In this document: piece after piece, positions 7,729-15,032 of the stretch
Layout of the letters: the number at the start of each line of letters is the position of its first letter
Numbering within the stretch: position 1 is the first letter of the stretch
Assembly (NCBI GenBank): GCA_902779615.1
Contig: CACZCM010000010.1
Span: 1 to 35,415 of the forward strand
DNA from: an uncultured Ruminococcus sp.
GTDB taxonomy: Bacteria > Bacillota > Clostridia > Oscillospirales > Acutalibacteraceae
Reading direction: 5' to 3'
Length of the DNA stretch: 35,415 bases
Program-made: the position numbers and the translations under genes
The notes under the pieces: generated by a model
The model's database searches: none
What the model was told of the DNA's origin: nothing
The model's input: only the letters and a program-made list of their open reading frames with translations

Positions 7729-8604
7729 TTATTTCTTTCCCGATTTTTTCGTTGCGGCAGCGGCATTGATCTTTGCAGCTGTCAAGGTGTTCTTCATGAG
7801 CATTGCAATCGTCATCGGTCCAACACCGCCCGGAACAGGGGTGATCCAGCCCGCTTTCGGCTCAGCGGCTTCAAAGTCAACGTCGCCGCAAAGCTTACCT
7901 TCCTCGTTACGGTTCATTCCGACATCGATAACAACAGCACCTTCTTTTATCATATCTGCCGTTACGAAATTAGCCTTTCCGACTGCCGAAACAAGTATAT
8001 CCGCCTGAGAGGTGATCTCTGCAAGGTTCTCGGTCTTGCTGTGGCAGACTGTGACCGTACCGCTTTCATTCAGCAGCATCATAGCCATCGGCTTTCCTAC
8101 GATATTACTCCTGCCGATAACAACGCACTTCTTGCCAGTGATCTCGACGCCGGTCGACTTTATAAGCTCCATAACTCCCGCAGGAGTGCAGGGAAGAAAT
8201 CTGTAATCGCCTATCATTACACGTCCAACGTTGAATGGGCTGAAGCAGTCAACGTCCTTCTTAGGCGAAATTGCGCCGATAACTGCTTTTTCGTTGAGGT
8301 GCTTCGGAAGAGGAAGCTGAACAAGTATCCCGTCAATATCAAAGCGCTTGTTGAGCTTATCGATTACCGCCAGCAGCTCCTTTTGGGACGTCTTCTCGGG
8401 AAGAGCGATCTCCTCGCTGTAGAATCCGACCTCCTCGCACGCTTTGTGCTTATTTCTAACGTATATTTTTGAGGCAGGATCGTCGCCAACTATTACAACT
8501 GCAAGGCCGGGAGTTACGCCGTATTCGGCAAGCTGAGCCGCTTCCCTCTTGATTTCCTCTTTTACCGCAGAGGCAATTTCTATTCCGTTAATGAGATTAG
8601 CCAT
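7729..8604 (-). CDS. folD: Bifunctional methylenetetrahydrofolate dehydrogenase / methenyltetrahydrofolate cyclohydrolase
   Basis: FolD interconverts 5,10-methylene-, methenyl- and 10-formyl-tetrahydrofolate, feeding one-carbon units to purine and formate metabolism. The 291-residue protein shows the catalytic Tyr/Lys pair in YVRNK (48-52), the VQLPLP substrate loop, PKKDVDCF, the NADP-binding GRSNIVGKP and the C-terminal PVPGGVGPMT signature. Together these are diagnostic. The C-terminus ends in a short Ala/Lys-rich tail. The ATG at 8,604 has an AGGAG-type site upstream. A promoter with a ~90-base leader precedes it. Confidence 0.96.
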   Translation of the reverse strand: MANLINGIEIASAVKEEIKREAAQLAEYGVTPGLAVVIVGDDPASKIYVRNKHKACEEVGFYSEEIALPEKTSQKELLAVIDKLNKRFDIDGILVQLPLPKHLNEKAVIGAISPKKDVDCFSPFNVGRVMIGDYRFLPCTPAGVMELIKSTGVEITGKKCVVIGRSNIVGKPMAMMLLNESGTVTVCHSKTENLAEITSQADILVSAVGKANFVTADMIKEGAVVIDVGMNRNEEGKLCGDVDFEAAEPKAGWITPVPGGVGPMTIAMLMKNTLTAAKINAAAATKKSGKK

Positions 8605-8699
8605 ATATAAATTCTCCTTTAGAAGTTGATCTTCGGATCGCTCCCGGATACAACGCTGCTCTGCGCCCAGATCATCCGCATTTCTAATCCGTCTATATT

Positions 8700-8728
8700 A
8701 TTTTACAACGAACTGCGGTATTTTTCAA
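8700..8728 (-). promoter_or_regulatory. Promoter of folD
   Basis: TTGAAA (8,723-8,728) and TAAAAT (8,700-8,705) on the minus strand are separated by 17 bases; the leader to folD is about 90 bases. Confidence 0.6.
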
Positions 8729-8766
8729 TACATTTTTATGAATAAAACGCTTTCCTGCGTAAATTT

Positions 8767-9585
8767 TTATTTTTTCGCAGGCTCCGTTCGCTTCGATCTT
8801 ATCAGATTTACCGTCAATAATACTGCTCCCGTAATGCACAGTATGATCGAAAATAATTGTGAAACTCTGATATTTGTCTTCGGCAGATACAAGCTGTCGC
8901 TGCGCAGTCCCTCAACAAGCGCTCGCTCTGCGCCGTACCATATCAGATAGAAATAAAACAGCTCTCCGTCAAACCGCTGACGGCGGCTTACGACAAAGTG
9001 CAAAACCAAAAACCCAGTTATGCACCACACAGATTCGTACAAAAAACACGGGTGAACTCCGACGCCGCCGGTTTTCTCAGACACCATCGCCCACGGCATC
9101 GAGGTCTTGCTGCCAAAAGCCTCTTGGTTCATAAAATTCCCCCAGCGTCCGATCCCCTGACCGATCAGAAATCCGAATACGGCGACATCAAGGATCGGCA
9201 GCAGCTTCATTTTTTGTATTTTCGCCGCGGTCAATCCGCCCAAAAGCGCCCCGATGAGTCCGCCGTATATAGCAAGACCGCCGCCGTGAATATTTATAAT
9301 TGCAGCGGGATCTCCCTTGAAGCTGTCCCATGAAAAAGCGACATAATACGCCCTTGCGCCCACAACGGCAGTTATCATTCCGACAATTACGCAGTTGAGC
9401 AGCTTATCCTCGTTTACGGAATGCTTTTTTGCAATTTTCATGCAATAAACTACAGCAAGGATAAAACCTGCGGCAATTATTATTCCGTACCAATATATTG
9501 AGAAGCTTCCGATCTTAAATGCTACCGGAGAAAGCTCTGTTTCTATTCCCAACCCCGGGAACGACACATGGTATACATCCGACAT
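8767..9585 (-). CDS. lgt: Prolipoprotein diacylglyceryl transferase
   Basis: Lgt attaches diacylglycerol from phosphatidylglycerol to the lipobox Cys of prolipoproteins in the cytoplasmic membrane. The 272-residue protein has about seven hydrophobic helices and the family signature GQGIGRWGNFMNQEAFG near the middle. Upstream of it is HGGGLAIYGG, containing the essential His. The C-terminal part (FYFYLIWYGAERALVEGLR) is also typical. GGAGG lies 5 bases before the ATG. It is 36 bases downstream of a small membrane zinc-ribbon gene and probably shares its transcript. Confidence 0.95.
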   Translation of the reverse strand: MSDVYHVSFPGLGIETELSPVAFKIGSFSIYWYGIIIAAGFILAVVYCMKIAKKHSVNEDKLLNCVIVGMITAVVGARAYYVAFSWDSFKGDPAAIINIHGGGLAIYGGLIGALLGGLTAAKIQKMKLLPILDVAVFGFLIGQGIGRWGNFMNQEAFGSKTSMPWAMVSEKTGGVGVHPCFLYESVWCITGFLVLHFVVSRRQRFDGELFYFYLIWYGAERALVEGLRSDSLYLPKTNIRVSQLFSIILCITGAVLLTVNLIRSKRTEPAKK

Positions 9586-9621
9586 ATATTCCTCCTTTTT
9601 AAACGGCGCGCCTTTTTGCGG

Positions 9622-10089
9622 CTAAGCCTGCCGATCGGCACGCCCTCTGATCTTCACCCTGATCTCCTTGCCGCACTTCGGGCAAACGACAATATGGCTG
9701 CCGGGCTTTTTTCTGACACGAAGATATGCGCTGCAATTCTTACAGCGATAGTATTTATGAGTTTTCCTTTCCGAAAAACGCTTTCGGGATATCTTCACAA
9801 ATTCGGCAGCTCCGCTGCGCAGACGAAGATACTTTCGGCATTCCGCAGTTCGCTTTACGGTATTCGCAGAGAATGCGCGCAGCAGCGAGCTAAGCGGCAA
9901 TAACAGCGACACAAGCATTAGTATTCTGCTGCGGATAAAGCCGTTAAGAAAGCCCAAAATGAACCATGCCGCTAAAGCGTCACGGCTGAGCGTATCAAAT
10001 CCGTGGCGCCCCTCCATCAGCTTATCGTATTTTTGTTTATAATATGTCAGCTTACCTAACAGATCATGCAATTTTCTTACCTCACCCAA
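9622..10089 (-). CDS. Small membrane protein with C-terminal zinc ribbon, function unknown
   Basis: A 155-residue protein not assigned to a named family. Residues ~40-70 contain a hydrophobic stretch (AAWFILGFLNGFI, then ILMLVSLLLPLSSLL) suggesting one or two membrane segments; a basic linker follows. The C-terminus holds YRCKNCSAYLRV and CPKCGKEIRV, two CxxC pairs that can bind zinc. Many clostridia carry a comparable protein beside lgt. The start is uncertain: a TTG at 10,089 has AAGG 7 bases upstream, and a TTG at 10,071 has GGTGAGG 8 bases upstream. It is followed by lgt at 36 bases on the same strand. Role unknown; a membrane-linked nucleic-acid- or protein-binding role would be a guess. 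Confidence 0.7.
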   Translation of the reverse strand: MGEVRKLHDLLGKLTYYKQKYDKLMEGRHGFDTLSRDALAAWFILGFLNGFIRSRILMLVSLLLPLSSLLRAFSANTVKRTAECRKYLRLRSGAAEFVKISRKRFSERKTHKYYRCKNCSAYLRVRKKPGSHIVVCPKCGKEIRVKIRGRADRQA

Positions 10090-10269
10090 TACTAAACCTT
10101 AATAGAAAGATGACGATTTTTTGCGGTCTGATTTCCGTAATACTTCGTTATCGTCCTTGAAACACGTCATTATTACTTCGTCCTCTTTCTTGTCTTGCGA
10201 TAATTATTCCCGCGAATCTTTTGTCACCTTTCTGTCAAGGATCAGTACAACACAATTACGAACACAAAT

Positions 10270-10311
10270 CACAACGAAATCTCGAAAACGACCGTTCGGA
10301 ATTTCGTTGTG
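10270..10311. terminator. Long hairpin after the citrate synthase gene
   Basis: An 11-bp perfect inverted repeat (CACAACGAAAT at 10,270-10,280 and ATTTCGTTGTG at 10,301-10,311) lies 9 bases beyond the citrate synthase stop. No T run follows, so it may stabilise the mRNA end rather than terminate on its own. I see nothing else in the 230-base spacer. Confidence 0.5.
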
Positions 10312-10319
10312 ATACAAGT

Positions 10320-11699
10320 TTACCTATTTTCTATTGGAATATACTCTCTTTCCTTCGCAATGCTCATATATGCAGGACGAATTATCTTTCCCGCATTAAT
10401 AAGCTCCTCCATGCGATGAGCGCTCCAGCCCGAGATCCTGGCAATAGCGAACAGCGGAGTATACAGTTCGATCGGCAACCCGAGCATTGAATAAACAAAG
10501 CCCGAATAGAAATCGACATTTGCCGATACGCCCTTGTAGATCTTGCGCTCCTTGCCGATGACAACGGGAGCGAGCTTTCTCACGTTTTCGTAGAGTGTGT
10601 ATTCGTCCATCATGCGTTTTTCCTGCGCAAGCTGCTCTACAAAGCCGCTGAAAACTCTTGCTCTGGGATCGGAGATCGAATAAACTGCATGACCCATACC
10701 GTAGATAAGACCCGACTTATCGAACGCTTCCTTATGGAGGATCTTCTCAAGATATGCCGTTATCTCATCTTCGTCCTTCCAGTCTCTGACATTTTCTTTG
10801 ATCTCGTCAAACATTCCGCAGACCTTAACGTTTGCGCCGCCGTGCTTAGGGCCTTTCAGTGAACAAAGCGCCGCAGCGATCGCAGAATAAGTATCGGTGC
10901 CCGAGCTTGTAACAACACGGGTAGTAAAGGTCGAGTTATTTCCGCCGCCGTGCTCTGCATGAAGCACAAGCGCAATATCGAGCACCTTTGCCTCAAGCTC
11001 GGTATACTTGCGGTCGGGGCGCAGCATCATCAGGATATTCTCTGCTGTCGATTTCATGGGATTCGGATTATGAACAAACAGGCTGTGTTTTTTTGCATAG
11101 TTGTATGCATGATACGCATAAACTGCAATCATCGGGAACTCAGCAATAAGCTGGAGTGACTGGCGCATAACATTCTCTATGGATATATCGTTAGCCTGAT
11201 TATCATACGAATGAAGAGTGAGAACGCTTTTTGCGATCGCATTCATCATATCGGAATTGGGCGCTTTCATTATTACATCTCGAACGAACGTATCGGGCAG
11301 TGCACGGTATGTAGCGAGAATCCCCTTGAATTCGTCAAGCTCGTCTGCTGTTGGCAGCTGACCGAAAAGCAGGAGGTACGTTACCTCTTCAAACCCAAAA
11401 TTGGAGCTTTTCGGGAAACCTGCGATAATGTCTTCAACGTTATAACCCCTGTAAAACAGCTTTCCGTCACATGGCACAGCTTTTCCGTCAACTATCTTAT
11501 TCTGTCTGATTTCCGAGATCTCCGTAAGTCCTGTAAGAACGCCTTTACCATCAAGATCTCGAAGTCCTCTTTTTACGTCGTACTTTAAGTACAGCGCAGG
11601 GTCGAAGTTAGTATTTTCAACACACTTTTCGGCATACTTTTTGATATCCGGCAATGTATGCAAAAAATTCTTTTCGATAAATCTTATTCCGTCTGCCAT
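10320..11699 (-). CDS. gltA: Citrate synthase
   Basis: Condenses acetyl-CoA and oxaloacetate to citrate, the entry into the (often incomplete) TCA branch that makes 2-oxoglutarate for glutamate. The 459-residue protein shows GKLFYRGYNVEDI, the HAEHGGGNNSTFT segment with the first catalytic His, KGPKHGGAN and GMGHAVY with the second, and VDFYSGF near the catalytic Asp. It is longer than E. coli GltA and fits the clostridial citrate synthase group with an extra N-terminal segment. The ATG at 11,699 follows AAGGA by 10 bases; a GTG at 11,708 abuts the ribosome site and was rejected. It has its own promoter. 2-Methylcitrate synthase activity cannot be excluded. Confidence 0.92.
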   Translation of the reverse strand: MADGIRFIEKNFLHTLPDIKKYAEKCVENTNFDPALYLKYDVKRGLRDLDGKGVLTGLTEISEIRQNKIVDGKAVPCDGKLFYRGYNVEDIIAGFPKSSNFGFEEVTYLLLFGQLPTADELDEFKGILATYRALPDTFVRDVIMKAPNSDMMNAIAKSVLTLHSYDNQANDISIENVMRQSLQLIAEFPMIAVYAYHAYNYAKKHSLFVHNPNPMKSTAENILMMLRPDRKYTELEAKVLDIALVLHAEHGGGNNSTFTTRVVTSSGTDTYSAIAAALCSLKGPKHGGANVKVCGMFDEIKENVRDWKDEDEITAYLEKILHKEAFDKSGLIYGMGHAVYSISDPRARVFSGFVEQLAQEKRMMDEYTLYENVRKLAPVVIGKERKIYKGVSANVDFYSGFVYSMLGLPIELYTPLFAIARISGWSAHRMEELINAGKIIRPAYMSIAKEREYIPIENR

Positions 11700-11740
11700 G
11701 CTAAACACTTCCTTATGTTAGATTAGAAAAATACATATTA

Positions 11741-11769
11741 ATTATACACCAAACCTACAAATAAATCAA
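11741..11769 (-). promoter_or_regulatory. Promoter of citrate synthase
   Basis: TTGATT (11,764-11,769) and TATAAT (11,741-11,746) on the minus strand with a 17-base spacer, about 35 bases before the translation start region. Confidence 0.65.
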
Positions 11770-11812
11770 TGTAATTTTTATGAACAATCAAGCTCTTCTC
11801 AATACAGCCAAA

Positions 11813-11854
11813 CACCGCGCAAAAGCTGCAGTATAAGCCTGCTTTTGTGCGGTG
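11813..11854. terminator. Hairpin terminator after the PASTA kinase gene
   Basis: CACCGCGCAAAAGC (11,813-11,826) pairs with GCTTTTGTGCGGTG (11,841-11,854) with one mismatch. It lies 20 bases past the kinase stop. The best T run is on the plus side, so it may act in both directions. Confidence 0.55.
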
Positions 11855-11873
11855 GCATTTTTGTGAATATTGG

Positions 11874-14324
11874 TTATTGGTCGGTGTCTCCGAAAAGCGG
11901 GAAGTTCATCGACGATGACTCACTCGAAGGCGATACGCCCGTCTGCGGCTCCTCTGTCGGAACAGATGCAGCCTCACTTTCCGGCGAACTGCTCACACTT
12001 CGGCTTTCAGTTTCGGAGTATGTTTCGTGGGAGGTCGGCGCCTCGCTCGGAACTGTTTCGCTTCGGGAAGAAGCCGTTTTCCTGCCTGAACTGCTTGCTG
12101 AGGAGGTCGAGTCGCTCGGTTTTTTCTTTCCTGCGCTGACCTCAAGCTGCTCGTCAAGCGTCACTGTTCCGTTTTCAAAATCAAATGTATATGCTTGGTA
12201 CAACTCGTCGTCAATATATATTTCGACTAACTTTGAGCCTTCGTTGATATTACGCGTGATCGCTATGCTCTCACTGTCCTCAAAGAATGTCGAATAACGC
12301 TTGCGCTCGTATTCCGTTACACCGTCACAGACCGCCTTCACGCTGAACGGAGTATATAGTCCGCTGAGGCTGACCGTTGCTTCGAGAGTTACGGGAATAG
12401 GTTTTCCGCTGCTGATGACCATCGTTACCGCAGTATCCTTTACGACCTTTGTGCCCGGCTCAATTCCCTGCGAGATAATGCAGCCTGTTTCGTACTCATC
12501 GCTGTAGTCATACGAGGTCTCGCCTGCGCTGAGACCGAGCGCCGTCAGCTCGTCTGTTGCCTGCTGGAGCGTTTTTCCGAGGAGATTCGGAACGGAAACG
12601 CTGTTCTGAGCAACATACAGAGTTACGACCGTTCCGACCTTGACTTTTGTGCCGTTTGACGGCTCGCTGCTGACGACCGTCCCGTCGGAGAACTCATCGT
12701 TGTTGACGATAACGACCTTGCTGTCGAGATAGAGCTGCTTGAGCATATTTACTGCTACCGTTTCGCTCGACTTGGCAAGGACCGGAATATTGACCTCGGT
12801 CTGGAGGCTGTTCACGGTAAGCCTGACAGTCGCATCCTTTCTGACATGGCGGGAGCTTGCCATTGGCGACTGATTGACGATAATATCAAGATCCGTATCA
12901 GGAGAGTAAGTATATACGGTTTCAAAATCAAACTGATAGTCGCTGCTGCTCAGTACCGAATCTATATTCTGCCCCGTAAAATCGGGGATCTCCATGTTGT
13001 TGGCTCTGTCGTGGAAGCCTATCCCGACAAGCACGCCTAAAATCGCAACAAGCGCAACAGCTGCGGCGATCAACACTCCCGACGTCTTTTTTGCGGGCTT
13101 TTCGGGAACAAGCGGCTTGACGTCCTCGGGCATACCGCTTATCGGCTCACGCGAGCGTGAGATAGTTATTATCCGGGGTTCCGAAGTTATCGTTTCGGAA
13201 ATCATACTCTTCTTCGGAGCTGACGAACTCCCTGCCAGCTGCTTCCACTGCTTTTTGGAGGTGTCGGGAGTTTTTGTCTTAAAGAGCGGGGTCGGCGGCG
13301 CATTGACGGTTGTCGCCTTGTCGGCGGGCTTTTTAGCCTTCGGGCGGCGGGTCGTATTTTGCGCAGAGCGCAGCGTCCATATCTGCTCAAGAAGCTCGCC
13401 CGCAGTTTGGGTCCGATCCTCCGGCATGACCGCCAGAGCATTCTTGATGATATCGTCAAGCTTATCGGGTACTCCCGGGTGCAGCTCCGACACCGGAACC
13501 AAGGTATCCGACAGCAGCCGTGAATTTGCGTAATCGGGTGTCACGCCCGTCAGCATATAATACATCGTGGCGGCGACCGCATAAACGTCGGTCCATGTTC
13601 CCTGAGTGAGGTTAGTGTTGTACTGCTCGATCGGAGCGTAGCCCTGAGTCAGAACGACTGAAGCGCTTTTTGAGATATTCAGCATATTCGGCTTAGCTGC
13701 GCCGAAATCTATGAGAACGATCTTGCCTTCGGTCGTCTTGATGATATTTTTCGGGGAAATATCACGGTGTATCACGCCTGCCTTGTGGACGTTCTTGAGG
13801 CTTTTCAGAACCGACACGATGATATTCATCGTTTTTCCGAAGCCAAGAAATTTATGTCCCTCGACCATCTGAGCTACTGTTTCGCCGCTAAGATATTCCA
13901 TAACGATATATGCGGTACCATTGTCGGAGAAAACATCATAAACATTGACAACGCCCTCGATCGAGCCGAGCTTTGCAAGTCTTTGAGCCTCGCTCGTAAA
14001 GTTATCAAGACCTTTTTTGTAGCGGTCGCCTCTTTCTCCGTTAAACGGGCTGACAACGGTTTCGCCTCTCTGGCGGGTAACGCATTCATTCGGGAAATAC
14101 TCCTTGACTGCGACCTTGCGTTTAAGCGCCTTATCGTAGCCGATATATGTAATTCCAAATCCTCCGTCGCCCAGCACACGCCCCAGCACATAACGCTGAT
14201 TAAGTACCGTTCCGGCAGGAAGACAGTAGCTGTCGCTGTCCGGCGCAACAACGTCATTGCCGCAGTACGGACATATTACATCTAAATTTTCATCATATTC
14301 TTCCATACAATAAAAGCATCTCAT
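11874..14324 (-). CDS. Zinc-ribbon / Ser-Thr protein kinase with three PASTA domains
   Basis: A transmembrane Ser/Thr kinase of 816 residues. Residues 1-25 hold two Cys pairs (CFYC, CPYC), a likely zinc ribbon. The kinase domain spans ~44-315: glycine loop LGDGGFGITY (51-60), Lys74 in VAVKEYFP, HRDISPKN (186-193) and DFG (206-208). One membrane helix lies at ~416-437. Outside are three PASTA repeats (~444-506, 509-573, 575-640), a beta-rich segment and a Ser-rich tail (~735-816). PASTA kinases sense muropeptides or lipid II and control cell-wall synthesis; that role is inferred by family. Two oddities: the KEYFP-type kinase subfamily, and Ser in place of the usual Lys in HRDxKPxN. IreB, the classic PASTA-kinase substrate, is encoded at 26,958-27,206. 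It is transcribed alone; no PP2C phosphatase is adjacent. Confidence 0.92.
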   Translation of the reverse strand: MRCFYCMEEYDENLDVICPYCGNDVVAPDSDSYCLPAGTVLNQRYVLGRVLGDGGFGITYIGYDKALKRKVAVKEYFPNECVTRQRGETVVSPFNGERGDRYKKGLDNFTSEAQRLAKLGSIEGVVNVYDVFSDNGTAYIVMEYLSGETVAQMVEGHKFLGFGKTMNIIVSVLKSLKNVHKAGVIHRDISPKNIIKTTEGKIVLIDFGAAKPNMLNISKSASVVLTQGYAPIEQYNTNLTQGTWTDVYAVAATMYYMLTGVTPDYANSRLLSDTLVPVSELHPGVPDKLDDIIKNALAVMPEDRTQTAGELLEQIWTLRSAQNTTRRPKAKKPADKATTVNAPPTPLFKTKTPDTSKKQWKQLAGSSSAPKKSMISETITSEPRIITISRSREPISGMPEDVKPLVPEKPAKKTSGVLIAAAVALVAILGVLVGIGFHDRANNMEIPDFTGQNIDSVLSSSDYQFDFETVYTYSPDTDLDIIVNQSPMASSRHVRKDATVRLTVNSLQTEVNIPVLAKSSETVAVNMLKQLYLDSKVVIVNNDEFSDGTVVSSEPSNGTKVKVGTVVTLYVAQNSVSVPNLLGKTLQQATDELTALGLSAGETSYDYSDEYETGCIISQGIEPGTKVVKDTAVTMVISSGKPIPVTLEATVSLSGLYTPFSVKAVCDGVTEYERKRYSTFFEDSESIAITRNINEGSKLVEIYIDDELYQAYTFDFENGTVTLDEQLEVSAGKKKPSDSTSSASSSGRKTASSRSETVPSEAPTSHETYSETESRSVSSSPESEAASVPTEEPQTGVSPSSESSSMNFPLFGDTDQ

Positions 14325-14399
14325 AACATATCCTCGTCTAGCAATTAATTAAGTGTAGATATATATCAAAATAAAAATTCGTATTATCAGCCACTTTGA

Positions 14400-14428
14400 A
14401 TTATAACACAAAATCGAATGACATACAA
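14400..14428 (-). promoter_or_regulatory. Probable promoter of the PASTA kinase
   Basis: TTGTAT (14,423-14,428) and TATAAT (14,400-14,405) on the minus strand, 17 bases apart, about 75 bases upstream of the start codon. Confidence 0.5.
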
Positions 14429-15032
14429 TAGGGAATTTGCAAATAAAGAGGAAGATAATGTAAAAATCAGAGATCTGACTAACTTTATGCTTGTGTAAAA
14501 TTGATTTCCGTATTCTCCGTTCACGGTTTGTGAATGAGTAAACAAACTGTGAACTCAGCCGTTATCTTCCATAAGTTCGGCACATTGGTGACGGCTTGCT
14601 AGCGCTCGCCGACACCTCGTGCCTGCTTTTGTGTTAACGTCGGTTACAATTTGTTGCTTCGCTTTCTATTATTTTTCTCTTTCTCAATTTTTTCTTGCCT
14701 TTAGATGCTTTGTGGGGCTGCTCGCCCCACACCCTCGGCAGCTTTTTTGAAAAAAAGCTGCGCAAAAAACTTTTATTAATAGTTTTTTAACTCGTTCAAA
14801 AGCCGTGGTTCTCCGTTTGTTTTCTGTTGACATCAAGAATAAAATGTTATAAAATGATAATGAATATACCTTCGTTTCGCTCGGTATTCAAACTTTTCAT
14901 TATATAATACAGAATACATAACGGGCGAAATCAGGGCGATCGGTCAGCCTCTCCGATAATATCAACATTACGGAAAAGCTGTAACAACGATTCTATGATA
15001 TACGCTAATAAAATTGAAAGGAACGACCAACA
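14429..15032. repeat. Gene-free spacer with a dispersed repeat copy and the leader of the dockerin gene
   Basis: Holds a hairpin GTGGGGCTGCTCGCCCCAC (14,712-14,730) and the AT-rich end module at 14,730-14,808 (CACCCTCGGCAGC, TTTTTTGAAAAAA, GCTGCGCAAAAAAC, TTAATAGTTTTTTAAC). The module is shared with copies near 6,105 and 19,878. From 14,827 on it carries the promoter and ~170-base leader of the next gene. I looked for a cyclic-di-AMP riboswitch there and saw no match. No gene supported. Confidence 0.6.
14827..14855 (+). promoter_or_regulatory. Sigma-A promoter of the dockerin amidase gene
   Basis: TTGACA (14,827-14,832) and TAAAAT (14,850-14,855) with a 17-base spacer, about 180 bases upstream of the start codon. 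Confidence 0.65.

Noticed and set aside
7282-8472. 396-residue plus-strand ORF over the dehydrogenase and folD genes
   Set aside because: Antisense shadow; both minus-strand genes have diagnostic motifs and ribosome sites.
14829-15032. Cyclic-di-AMP riboswitch ahead of the cell-wall hydrolase
   Set aside because: Such switches often precede hydrolases, but I could not find the conserved motifs in the leader.
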